64,000 nucleotides of DNA from contig NC_035790.1 of NCBI RefSeq assembly GCF_001653235.2, forward strand, positions 5,456,001 through 5,520,000, given 5' to 3'. The notes below the pieces were generated by a model. That model searched no databases and had not been told where the DNA came from. It worked only from the letters and a program-made list of their open reading frames with translations. Below are positions 1 through 11,255 of the stretch, piece by piece. The position numbers and the translations under genes are program-made. The stretch comes from Pochonia chlamydosporia 170. Taxonomy: Eukaryota > Ascomycota > Sordariomycetes > Hypocreales > Clavicipitaceae. Positions within the stretch are counted from its first letter, which is position 1; each line of letters opens with the position of its first letter.

Positions 1-1793
1 GGTAAAAGAATCGAAAGTCGAGCTCACGGAGCTTCGGAAAACGCAACCTGGTCGTATGGGGTGGAGTAAATTAAACTAGCATGCCCAGCGGGACAAGGGT
101 CAGCGGTGAGCCAGCGACTATGAGGTGTTGTGTGATGTCAAGGTCAAATCTCGATAGCGTCAATGACACAATGACCTTGAACAGTGGGGGAAGAGGATAT
201 GTAAATTACAATTCAAAGACGTAATATATGCAATCGACTACTCAAGTATGACACAGTCCCAAGTGCCGAACTCGTGGGGAGATTGGTTGACTTGCACTGG
301 AGAACTGGAGTGAGGGGGAGGGGGAAGTGGAAGGACACCATCCACCACGGATAGTAATAAGAGGCACCCAACCAAGAAATGTACGCCGGTCCAGACCCTC
401 GATGGTCTGGATCCTCTCGTGATGCCACCCAGCAGAACAAGTGCTCGAAATCAGGAATTCGGCCCATGACCAGGTGGGCGGGGAACAAATGGGACTTGAC
501 GTGGTGAGGACGAGAAGAGGGGCAAAATAGCCTGGCATGCAACAGATTTGGAAGCTCAACTTACAATTAATAGTGTCTGTAAAGTAGTACGTAGCAGTAT
601 GAAAGAAATCAAAGTCTGAGAAGCACAAGTCCAACAAGTAAACTTTTGAGTTAATCTCTCGCGATGCAATAAATGGTGTTGGGGATCCAGGGTCCTCGAT
701 CGGTACTTAACATAATTTCTTGGCTCAGTTCAAGGTTCCCAGCTCCCTTGAAAGCTTGAGAAATCCAAGGTACCAGTTGACCCTCTTCGACAATCAATGT
801 GACGTCAATGGCAGACCCTAATTTCCAGGCTCTAACGGGTGCTCCGTAAAGTGGGCCTAACGCAATTGTTAAGGCCAAGTGCGAGACATGTGCTTTCTCC
901 AACAAGATTGCTAACAACATGTTGAGCTGGAATGCAGCTTCTGATCAAATCTTTGGCTCCCCCATCATGGCTGTGCAACTTAGCGCCCCCAAATTCAGGA
1001 ACATTGAACAAAATCGCCCTTTTTTGCAGGCCAAACCCTGCAAATCTCAGCTGGATTAGGACCCTTGACAAACCTTGTAGTTACGCACTTTGCTGAATAC
1101 GTGCCGCGATCTTTCGGGAGGCTCTTGTTCACCTGGTCTTCGGGTTTATTCAGCGGCCCGAATTGTTCAACATTGACACGGAAGCTTACCATTTGTTCCA
1201 GTAGACACCACGCCAAATTCTGCAACCATACTATAATACATACAAGACGCATCACAGGTGCCACCGATGCAACTTTAACATCACCACGGTCACAGTCAAG
1301 TCTCAACGAGCACCTTGTCATTAAAATAGCCTTTGTAGTAGAGTTGTAGAGTTTGGTATTAAAATACAATGCAACCAACTCCTGTATACCGTACCCAGTT
1401 AACATGACAAAAAGAAAAGTATCTGATACTATAGTATCCAATATAAGCCCACCACTCATTCAAAGCATGTTCCTTTTTACCCGCCTCAGCTTTGTTTCCC
1501 CTGTCCAAAGAAATGAATAAATATCCAATCATCTATGCTGTACCCAAGAATTTCGTCAATAACGCCAAAAGGGTAAAAATGCAGCCGCTGTCCGCGAAAC
1601 TTTATGCCAAAAAGAGGGTAGTAGCTGTACTTTGTGTCCAACGCCGTGTATCCCAATAAAACCGCTAATGATGTTTAATGTTGCTTCTCTCAAGGTGAAT
1701 GGATTTAGGCTAAACAGAAAACAAAGGAAAATTAAAACATGGAAACAGGTGCTAGCGATGCAGTCAGCACACCATGTGACCAAACATTATGGA
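1..1793. other. No gene recognised (left flank, 3' side of creD)
   Basis: Only short overlapping open frames on both strands occur here, the longest about 150 codons on the minus strand near 995-1459. None shows a family motif or plausible exon joins. The right part should hold the 3' untranslated region of creD. Confidence 0.6.
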
Positions 1794-3907
1794 TCATGAG
1801 CTGCCCGAGTTCGCAGTAGTAGTGGAAATAATAGACGGTGCACTTGTTGGGCCGCGGTTTTCACCAGTCCGGTCCTCAGATATGGTACCCAAGGGCTCGG
1901 GAATAATATCCGTAGCCGGAGGAGTGCGTGGTGCATGCAGTGCAGTCTGGTAATCCGGAACAAGTCCCGCTGCGGGTTGCGCCCGAGAACGCGCCGGTGT
2001 GCGGACTGCCGTGGCATAGCTAGGCACACGGTTGAGCTCCGCAAATTCGGCCGGATCCAGGTCAACGTGCTCCGTAGAGTTTCTGGCCGAGTGATCCTCT
2101 TCACTATTGCTTCTTGTGAGGTTCTGTGATGGCGGTTCGGACCGCGGTGCGGATCCATGTACGCCCGATGTCGGCGATACCCTGCCAGAAGGAGAATGTG
2201 AATGTGAAGGCATCGAAGTATACGATCGATTTCGCTGGGAGGGATCAATTGACACATCGGCCAACCGAGACGATAAGGCCGCCGGCGCTATCGGCGCTGG
2301 ATGAGCCAGAGATGCGAGGTTCTCGGCCGAGCCGCTCCTCGAATGTGAGTAGAAGGGGCTGCTGACGCCAGACTGGATTGCTGGAGTTTGGAAACCAGAT
2401 ACATCCACGTCTTCATACAGTTGATCCAACACATGCTCGCCGTACCCAGGTGGTGCAATGGAGGCATTCTCAGTGGAAGCAACGCCGCTGCCTTGGTTCT
2501 GGCTGAGCAGGTTGCCCTGTTCGTCAAAGGGAATATTGGGTGAGATGAAGATTGAGACGGGAAGGGTAGCACGGAGCTGGACAATTGGCGTTAGTTGTTG
2601 ATTCACCACATCTGGGGGATAACCGATTCAGTTTCGTCTTGTGCAAGTTTAACATACCTCTGAAATGTGGCCGTCCGGGTTCTTCAATGCCACGGTCAAC
2701 TTAATCTTATGCCTGACCTTGATGCCGTGGTGGTTCAGGTCTTGAATGCATTGCCGTAGTCGCTTGGGAAGAGGCAAAGGCTTGACTAAGGCCCAGCCCT
2801 CCTGGCCAGTATCTTCAATCATGTCGTGCCAGTGTTCCTCGCGATTCACCTCGAACCGCCAAGTCGCGACCTCACGCTCCGTTCGGTGCTCCCGCATGCT
2901 GAGCCCAGTTGCACCTTGAATCCAACAGTCGCGGATTTCAATCATTTTGGCGGTAATGTCGCCAATCTCGAGGCCCTTTAACAAAGGAGTAAAGCGCATC
3001 TCCATGTTGATGGTGCCGCCAAACACTACCGCCTTTTGGGGGATAATGATGGAGTAGTCCACCTTGTTGGGCCAAATATTCTCCACGCTCATGGCATGCA
3101 AGAACTCCAAGGCGCCTGGCTCCAGGGTTCTAATGATGCGTAGGTGCTTGTATGCGTGCAAATCGTAGGCGAGCTTGCCACGGCCAACAGTCGCCTTTAA
3201 TCGATAGGTAATGGAGGCTTCTGGGATGCCCTCTACGCTCTCAGCGGTATCTCCGGGTAGCATAAACTCGAAAGGGTACTCGTAATTGCCGGCGGGGAGG
3301 GTCATGCTCTTGCCATGGGTGCCGACAAAAGGTTGCCATCGGTGGTCGAGAATGATAGTCGCTTTATCAACTTTTTGCCCAGAGACACCGGGGGCAGTCG
3401 ATCTATGGTCAGTCCATCTGTGCAGGGAATCCAAAGTTAGACCTTTAAATTGTGGGAGGGAAGATAGTAGTTTTGACAGCATCGAGAAAGAGGCATACGA
3501 TAAGCGCAAAGTGCCCACGAGGCGCAAGTGAATGTCCTCAATGCGCAAGGGGGACGAGAGGCAGAGAACTACGACCCCCTTGAGGAGCTGACCTGAAGAC
3601 TCATGGTCATTACCTCGAAAGACGATGAAGTCTTGATCCAGCCTGTGAATTGGAACCTGGTTAGCTAATCCGGGCTTGTCTCGCGAAGCAGCGGGCAAAA
3701 AAAAAAATGATACGATTGCCAGGGTTTTGGAGGGGTCGTACGTATTGACCCATGCGCGGATGCAGTACCACCAGTAGCACCACCAAGCACACAAGAGTTC
3801 CTCCGTTTTCCCTGGCCTCGGCATCACAAGAAGCAAACTTACCGAATATCAAACAGGCTGTAGCTGTTGCGTCCCGTCACCGCTGAAAACGGCTTGAAGG
3901 ACGGCAT
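1794..3907 (-). CDS. creD: CreD/ART-family arrestin-like ubiquitin ligase adaptor
   Basis: Four exons on the minus strand: 3907-3843, 3642-3499, 3417-2658 and 2576-1794. All joins keep frame and give 583 residues, the usual size for CreD. Arrestin N- and C-terminal domains fill roughly residues 15-330; key stretches are LPAGNYEYPFEF, LRIIRTLEPGALE and SVENIWPNKVDYS. The tail is low-complexity and Ser/Pro-rich. It carries a true PPxY motif (PPGY, about 365-368) and two PY-like motifs (VPSY about 507, VPDY about 529), which bind WW domains of Rsp5/HulA-type HECT ligases. By family knowledge CreD recruits the ligase to cargo such as sugar transporters and affects carbon catabolite repression. 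The last intron ends at CTAACGCCAATTGTCCAG; an earlier AG would bring an in-frame stop. The start MPSFKPFSAVTGR is the first ATG of the 65-nt first exon. Confidence 0.9.
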
Positions 3908-4402
3908 GATCTGAGTGCCAATGCAGGCAAGGCGAGCGACAGCGACGGCAATGTGAGGATTTCAAAGATTCTTGCAAAGACGGCGATGCCTTTGCAAGAT
4001 GAAGTACTCCGTAGACCCGACACAAAACGTCAAGCTTCAGCTGCGTAGAGGAGAAAAAACGCAGCTGAGTATGATGGAGAGGAGGGGTCGTTTCCGCAGG
4101 TTTGACGGAGAAATTAAAAAGAGGTCAAGTAGCAAAAAGGGAAAAGAGTTGCAAAGAGATTGGAGAGTAGAAGAGGAAGAGGACGAAGCCGGCCGCAGTC
4201 AGAGGCTTGACTTTAACAGACTTGGTGGAGCCAGCCGGTGTCAACGTGCTGTGTAGTGCCGTGCAGCGCAGTCTGGTTCTGGTCGGTGGTATTTGATCAA
4301 AATTATTTCAGCAAGTCGATGCGACCAGACGTTTTGAAGCCACCAAACCACATGCCAAAAGCACACTGAACCAGATGCGTGTCCGTCTTTGGTACTCGTA
4401 TG

Positions 4403-4453
<51 letters not shown>

Positions 4454-7400
4454 GGCTTTTCTTTTTCCCACCGTTGCGGTCTCTTTATTTTGCTTTTCTC
4501 TTTATCATAAATTGCCCGCACTTCCCTCATATGCTCGTGCTAGGGACAAGCTTCCGCCTCAAATCTCCTCCGTCGCCTAATCAACTGTCGACTGGGTCGC
4601 ACAATACGGGTCGATGGGCAATCGACTCACGAACCCTGCTGAATGCCTTTGTCGCCTCAATCCTCAATCGGGTCGACTGGATCGCATCCACAAATTCTGG
4701 GTCTCCGATTTTGGTGTTGGCGTTGGCGGTTTCGTAGGTGGCCGATACAGGTGGGGCCGCCTATGGGCTAGCGCCAATTCTGACCTGGACCAGTTGGGCT
4801 GAGCAAGTGGCCGGTCCGGTAGGGCAGATGGATGGATGGATCAAATGGATCAAATTCAACATTGACGTTCCAGGTTCTAGCTTGGCCGCTTGTCAAAGCT
4901 TGACTGCAACAAGCAAAGGCAGTTGACCTGAGCCGCAGCACTCGGCACACAACCAGGGCGATAGTCGGCCGATGAGAGTCAGAAGAAAAAAATGTCTTGA
5001 CCACACGACTGGGCGGCGCCGATACCAATACCAATACCCGTCCTCGTCTGGTCCTGCCTGGTTCCTCCCAGGAAAGGTCCGTCCGTCTTCTAATTGCGCA
5101 ATGCGGCTGTGTCCACCTGCGTCCCCGTCTGGTCAATGCAACAATACGGCATGCACCTGCTTAAGCGACTGCACAGTTGCTGTCCCCTTCAATATCGATG
5201 TGTGTGGTGCCTGGCGATTTGATGGTTCAGTGTTCGCTTGCTGTGGCGCTTGCAGTTGGATCGAACTCGAATCGAAATCTGAAATGTCGTGGTACTCGAG
5301 TATCGCCGTGCAACCAACCAGTCCACACTCCGTGCCAACAAGTCGTATTTGTCTCTGTCTCTGTCTCTGCCAAGGGCAACGGAGGATATTCTGCCGGACT
5401 AGCTGCAACTGCAGTGAATAAGCGATGTATTAGTTCGTACGTGTCGCGCGAGATGTGAACCGCGTATAAGTAGAGGCTGTCCTCTTTGTTCGTTGGCGTG
5501 GTGTAAGTGACAAAGAAACAGACGCTTCAGGTAGGCGCACACTCCTTCTGGGTATATTAATATTACTTGGGGGCAAAAGGAAAAGGGAGGAATCCAAAAA
5601 TAAAATAAAAACTCAGGGACCTTTGGTACATTTTAATTAAAACGGGCAGACAGGCATAACAAGTAGACACTCTGCCCTCTGAGCGAAGATGAGGCCACGA
5701 GGTACATGTTGACCCGTTTGGGCTGCGTACATGGACAAGTCACTGGAAGTCAACTGGTCTGGTACGGCGAAATTCACAACCTCCGAGTGCCGACGCCATC
5801 ATCTCACGACAACGCGACCACTCTGTACATGTATGCGAGGTTCCTTGTCGGGCAATGTACAGTATATTAACTAATAGCTGTCAAAATGCAACCAAACACT
5901 GACGGGAACGAGTCCACGCCCACACCAACATGACTTGTCGCGGAGTGGTGTTTGTCCCTTGAGGTGGAACCTCGTGGACGATGGCGTGTGATTTGGCGTT
6001 GCACTCACCAAATGGTTCAGGACGGGATGACTTGAGAGGGCTCAAGTGACGAGTTCTGTTGTCCATTTCTTCTTCTTCTTTTAATTTTCTCCTCCTTCTT
6101 TATTTTTTTCTTCATTTATTTTTTTGTTTTTTGCTTTAGGCAAGAAAAAGTACACCAGTCCCGCTCCTCACCATCATCACCACCCAACCCTGAGGAACTG
6201 TCAACGCAAAGTTCCCGTCGGACAGCTTGAGGTGAAGCTAAGGTGTCTGATACAAACCCTCCAGAATGCAGCCCTGTGCAACAAGGTGAAACAACAGCAT
6301 TCACAGCCAATCTCAGCCCTGCATCACAGCCAGTCGGCATTGTAGCGTCATCAAAAACCATCAAATTGAGCCAAGCCCAACGGCCAGCCGCTCCAACATG
6401 GCTTCCGCCTGTCCCGCCGCCGGCATCCGGGACAACTTCCTGCGGTGCCGCGATAGTTGCAAACCACAAAAACTAAAAGTTTAAAGGCAAACGCACCGCG
6501 CGTAGTGCGATGCCTGAGGGAGCAAGCTCTCTTTCAAACGTTTTCGTTACGTAGACTACACCATTTACACCATTCAATGGCAGACACGTCTGACCGAATG
6601 CCGAGGCTGTCTCGTTTGGCTCAGCGCCACGGCGTCTTGAGACTCACCGTTTACCATGACCATAACGGTCGACGTGGTATGCATAACTTGTATTGTAAAG
6701 GGCTTGACAGTTGCTTTATTTCACGGGCCGACAGTCAGGGTTTTTATCAGCTGGACGACGTGTTAATCAGGGAATAATTGTTTTCTTAATGCCAAAGACT
6801 ACAGTTCGAGCCTGAACAGCGGGCCGGATCCTGTCTGGGCAAACTTCCAGATGTCAGCCGCCACGAGTCGTGGAAGGGCGGCACTAATTAGCCCATCAAT
6901 TGACGGCAGGGTCGATTGACGGGTATAACCCGGCCAAAGGCCCAGTACTGCATTCAATGTCAATGCCATTTATCACCTCCACCACAATTTATGATCATCG
7001 GGATTTTCCCGTCCCACGTGTCCGATTTCCAGAGACTCTCACCTGTCTCGCCGATAAGGCCAGGCACACCACTCACCAATCCGATCTAAAAACTGACCTG
7101 AAAATTTTCACCCACGTCAATATTGCGTAGTGCATGATGCCTCGACGACCACTCAGTCCGTATCTCCTGGCCGGTCATTGCGCCATTTCACCCAACATTT
7201 GCTCCATTTGCAATGGCGGTTCAAACAGACGAGTGATTTAACACTAGACTGCTGAATACTCCGTACCGTCTTTGGACATTCCGCTAAGAGAAACGAACCT
7301 AAATTAGCCGCTTCACCTCTCTTCAGGGTCTGAAACAAGCAGTGCAGTGGCCGATGCAACATTGCCTTCCCTCATGCGCCATGGCATGAGATCTGATGCA

Positions 7401-8939
7401 GCCACATTCGATCCCGAATGCTTCCGTCTGCCATTGACGTCGAGATTAGGGCATCAGCAACTGTAGCAATGCTGCCATCGGCCTGATTTCCTTGCCTCCA
7501 CTCATGTGCGGACCTCATGCCGCGGACAGGGCTGTAATATGATCTGCGCCCGAGAGGGTCCCTTCTATCATCCACTTTTGATAACATTGAATTGTCTAAT
7601 CAGTGAGGGCTGTAGATAGCTCCAACCAAGGAGAAATAAGAATGATGTGTGTGGCAAGAGGGGCATTCACTGACTGAGCCTGGATCGAGGTTCTTCATCA
7701 TTCTCATTCCAAAGTTCAACACAGTAAGTCATACGTCAATGGAGATACTCGTACGGAATACAAAGAAGCACGCTGCCTCATCATGAAGTCACTGTTACGA
7801 ATTGATAAGAGTCTTCGGCACTCAAGCCCGAGCATTGCACACGTCACAAACTTTGGCCAGGCTCAAATTTTCTAGAACGCTTCCACTCGCCACTGCGGAT
7901 CCAATCATGCTTCATCCCTGCATGTGTCTAGTTGTGTCAGGACCAACACCGGGAACAAGCCAGGTACCAGAATAGCATTGTCAAATTGTCACGCACTTCA
8001 ATCCTCCAAATCCCCATGTCCAAGGCTCTTAAAAAAAAACAGCTGTAAATACGAGCAACGAGTACACAACTAAACCCACTTACAAAACCACAAATGCACA
8101 TCCAGCATATCTTGCCAGACGAAGCCTTCCTAGTAAAACTTCAAAATTGCACAAAACAGACCTCACACTTCCTATCTTCCACCCACCAAACAACCCTTTC
8201 CCAGCGTCTCACTACCGCGTCCAACTCCTTAGCATGTGAAAACCGCGTCAACGGAAATTTCCAATCTTCCCGCGCCGACAGCACCCTTCGACCCGCCAGA
8301 ACTACCGTGAGCCATCAAACGTGGATACAATGCAACGATCTTCCAGGGTCTAGTGTCCACTTGTTCGGTGTGGTGGCCAGATTGTGATGGCAGTGGGCAG
8401 TTGGGACTCGGGGACATTCGGGCCCTTTGGCCGACAATGTAGAAAGGCATGTGCTGATGTGATTTTATCAATGGTCAGACTGTCTGTCATGTTGACATTA
8501 GGCTTGACCGCATTTCAAGATGGTGGCTGTGATCTTCCCGTGGAGATTCCTCAGATCAGGGTGCTCCATTTGAACCCAACGTCAAGCAGCCTTCACATGT
8601 TATTCAGTGTTGCTTGTCCATGCATAGCTACTATTTTCGTCTCGGTAGCTGCCGCGCATCGACAGCCAATCCCAGGGTGTGGCATCGAGATTTTGGGCCG
8701 CGTCAGAGTCAATGCTAGTGATCCAGTTTCACATGTTAAGTGTTCAAATTCAGTAATGCCCGCCACTTCACAAGCCATTAACGAATAGCAACGCGTAAAG
8801 GGTATGAAACAACCAGTTATCATACATGTAACTTAAGCATTGGGTTCGCTGGACGGGGTTCTATACAGTTTCCAAAGACAACATCGCTTCATTCCCCCCT
8901 CTTTCTCTACACGATCAACATCTCAGTTGGCGATCCAGG
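3908..8939. other. 5 kb gene-poor interval between creD and creC
   Basis: This is the upstream region of creD and the 3' flank of creC. I see only short, mutually overlapping open frames with no family signature. It contains a CT microsatellite at 4406-4449, purine-rich tracts near 4060-4200, pyrimidine tracts near 6065-6130, and a TATA-like GCGTATAAGTAG near 5462. It could hold long untranslated leaders or non-coding RNA, but nothing in the sequence proves that. Confidence 0.55.
4406..4449. repeat. (CT)n dinucleotide microsatellite
   Basis: About 21 uninterrupted CT units lie in the creD upstream region. They create artificial open frames of Leu-Ser on one strand and Arg-Glu on the other. 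Confidence 0.97.
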
Positions 8940-11255
8940 TCAAACAGATGCGCCTGGTCGAGTCCAGGTTCTAACGTGTCCTGTTTGCGTCGTTAGCTAT
9001 ATCTAATTTATCATCTGATCCGATGTGTTGACTCACCATCCTTGCAGCTTGTGATAATTGCCTCCTCGGTAAAATCGAGCCAGCACGCGGGGTGAGTATC
9101 AATTACAGTCGACTAACGACCGTGTTAGCATGGCAAGGGCCAAATTGGAAAGCCACATGAACTCACAAGAACCGGTGGCAAGATGGGAATTCGGGATCTT
9201 GGCTCAACAGCATGAGAGATGCCATCTTCGTCTTCATCTGCGTCAAACCCAGAGTTCGACCTCAGTCGCGTGCCCAGTGGACTGGCTGCCTCACTTCGTG
9301 GCGAAATACCAGAGGGCCCTGAAACTGAGCCGCGCTGTCTTGCGGAGGCCTTCAACAAATCGCGTCAGTTTTCTAAGGCATTATCCAGGCAAATTTCGGG
9401 CATCACTCACCTTGGGCCGATGGAGCATGCCAACATTGAAATCCCAAAGACACAAGCGGCCGTCGTCACCAACGCTTCCAAAGCGATAATTGCGCTCGTC
9501 ACATCTCCAAAGATCAAATGCTAATGATGATACCCAAGACTGGTGACCCTGGCACCTGGCAACCAACGCTGAGTCTGCCGCCGACCAGATCGAAATCAAG
9601 TCGTCCTGACCACCAGTTAAGACATACTTTCCGTCAGGTGTCCAGCAGACACATGTGAGTCCTCCATAGTAGGAGAAGAACAAGTCCAGGAGCCTACACG
9701 TTCTGTCAGTGCACATCCCGCGAGTCAAATATACGAGCGAAAGCCATACTCTTCCTTAAGATAATCAATCAGTCTCAAAGTTCCGTCCTCGGAAACCACT
9801 GCCAGGTGGCGGTTGTCTGGAGAAAAGGCAAATGAGTTGATTCGCTGATTCGATAACTTCCATGCCGCGACAGGGTTTGTCTTTTGGTTTTGTGAGTGCA
9901 CAGACTTGTTGATGTGCATTTTGGTTCCAGGCTTCACTCCGTTCTGCCCATCACCGGATTCGCTACCGTTCACACTTGGCTCCTCCTCCTCGGGGGTAAA
10001 CTGAGCATCATCCTTTTCCTTGTCATAGACGACCAAAGACCCGTCCATGTGTGCTGCCAGGAATAGATTCTCGGAGCCTGGAATCCACTTGATATGGGAC
10101 ACCGGCGTGTTGTTGATAACGCCCTGGAGACATGTTAGTCCGTAAGCAGCTCATGAATAACGCTGTGCCACGTACATTCTTATTCATGCGGGTGTATCTC
10201 TGTGAAATCGGTTCCCACCAAATAATTTCTCCAGTTGAAAATCCCAAAATCACATCAATGTGCGAAGCTCCCTTGGTTACCATGTTGACGTCATGGCACA
10301 AACAATGCGCCTTGGTAAACAAAATCTTAGTAAAGTAGTCTTGCTGTTGTCAAGGTTTCAGGTTAGAACTGCTTGATACATTTGGATGAACGGATTGCAA
10401 ACACTTGCCTTGTTTGGTGACGACAGATCCAGCCATTGAAAGGCACGGTTGATGTTGGCAAAAGCAAAAATGCCATCGCCTGGCCTATCGGTCATTCTCC
10501 TTGACAAACTCTCATTGACAATGACTCGCGAGATAAAAGACGAATTACTCTTCGTCACATTGTTCTTTGGCTTCTTCCGCTTATTCACGTCTTTCGTGTG
10601 TGATGGCACCAACAGAGAATTTCCCTCGCCAAATGCTGGAGTGGACCCTAACATCACAGAGTTTGGTGCATCGCTGGTAGAAGTGCCTCTACCATCCTCG
10701 CTACTCATCCCGCCTTCGGTAGAATACCTGGCGTCTCCAGGCTGGTCCTGTGCACTAGAACTAGTTCCTCCCAGCGACAATGTAGTCGCGGCTGGGCCTC
10801 TGTAGAAGAACGGTGGTGGCCGAGACTGAATACGGACCAGTGTCATTTTTGTGCCAACCGATGCGGGTTGCGGGTTCGTAGCTAGGGGATTCGGGTTCAC
10901 GATGGGAGCTTCGGACGGATGTGGAGGAGGCGTCGCAAGATGTAAATCTTCTTTGAGGACGTAGGTACCTGGAGTTTCACACGTTAGTATGGCGGTCCTG
11001 TGACAACATGTAGCTTGTTCGAAGATTCCCACCTTCTCCCACCAGAAACTGCCATTCGGGTCCAGTAGGGTTTGAAATGGTATTGTTCGTCTCGATCATG
11101 GGCACGATGCCTGTGATACCGGTTGCGCTGTAAGGGCCACCGATAGGATATCGGGGCGGAGGTGGTAGAACGCTACGATCGTCAGCTGGAGATGTCGAGC
11201 AAGGTGCCAGGAATGCAATGCAGCCTGTGTACCAGGATTTCGGAACATACAACAT
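8940..11255 (-). CDS. creC: CreC-type WD40 protein, partner of the CreB deubiquitinase
   Basis: Nine exons on the minus strand: 11255-11251, 11172-11033, 10968-10409, 10343-10176, 10123-9750, 9693-9411, 9349-9167, 9112-9037 and 8980-8940. They give 609 residues, typical for CreC (WDR20 relatives). Exon 1 is only ATGTT; splicing to CGTTCTACC yields the family start [12 protein letters not shown] Ser/Pro-rich N-terminal half contains [21 protein letters not shown] repeats follow: [79 protein letters not shown] and [13 protein letters not shown], then a final strand [16 protein letters not shown] split over the last two exons. Intron 3 has a GC donor (AAG|GCAAGT). By family knowledge CreC stabilises CreB, which removes ubiquitin from proteins in carbon catabolite repression. 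Confidence 0.93.

Noticed and set aside
995..1459. 154-codon minus-strand frame at the left edge
   Set aside because: No domain or family resemblance, overlapped by other frames; length within chance expectation for this composition.
4241..4737. Leu-Ser and Arg-Glu repeat proteins on both strands
   Set aside because: They are translations of the CT microsatellite and have no support outside it.
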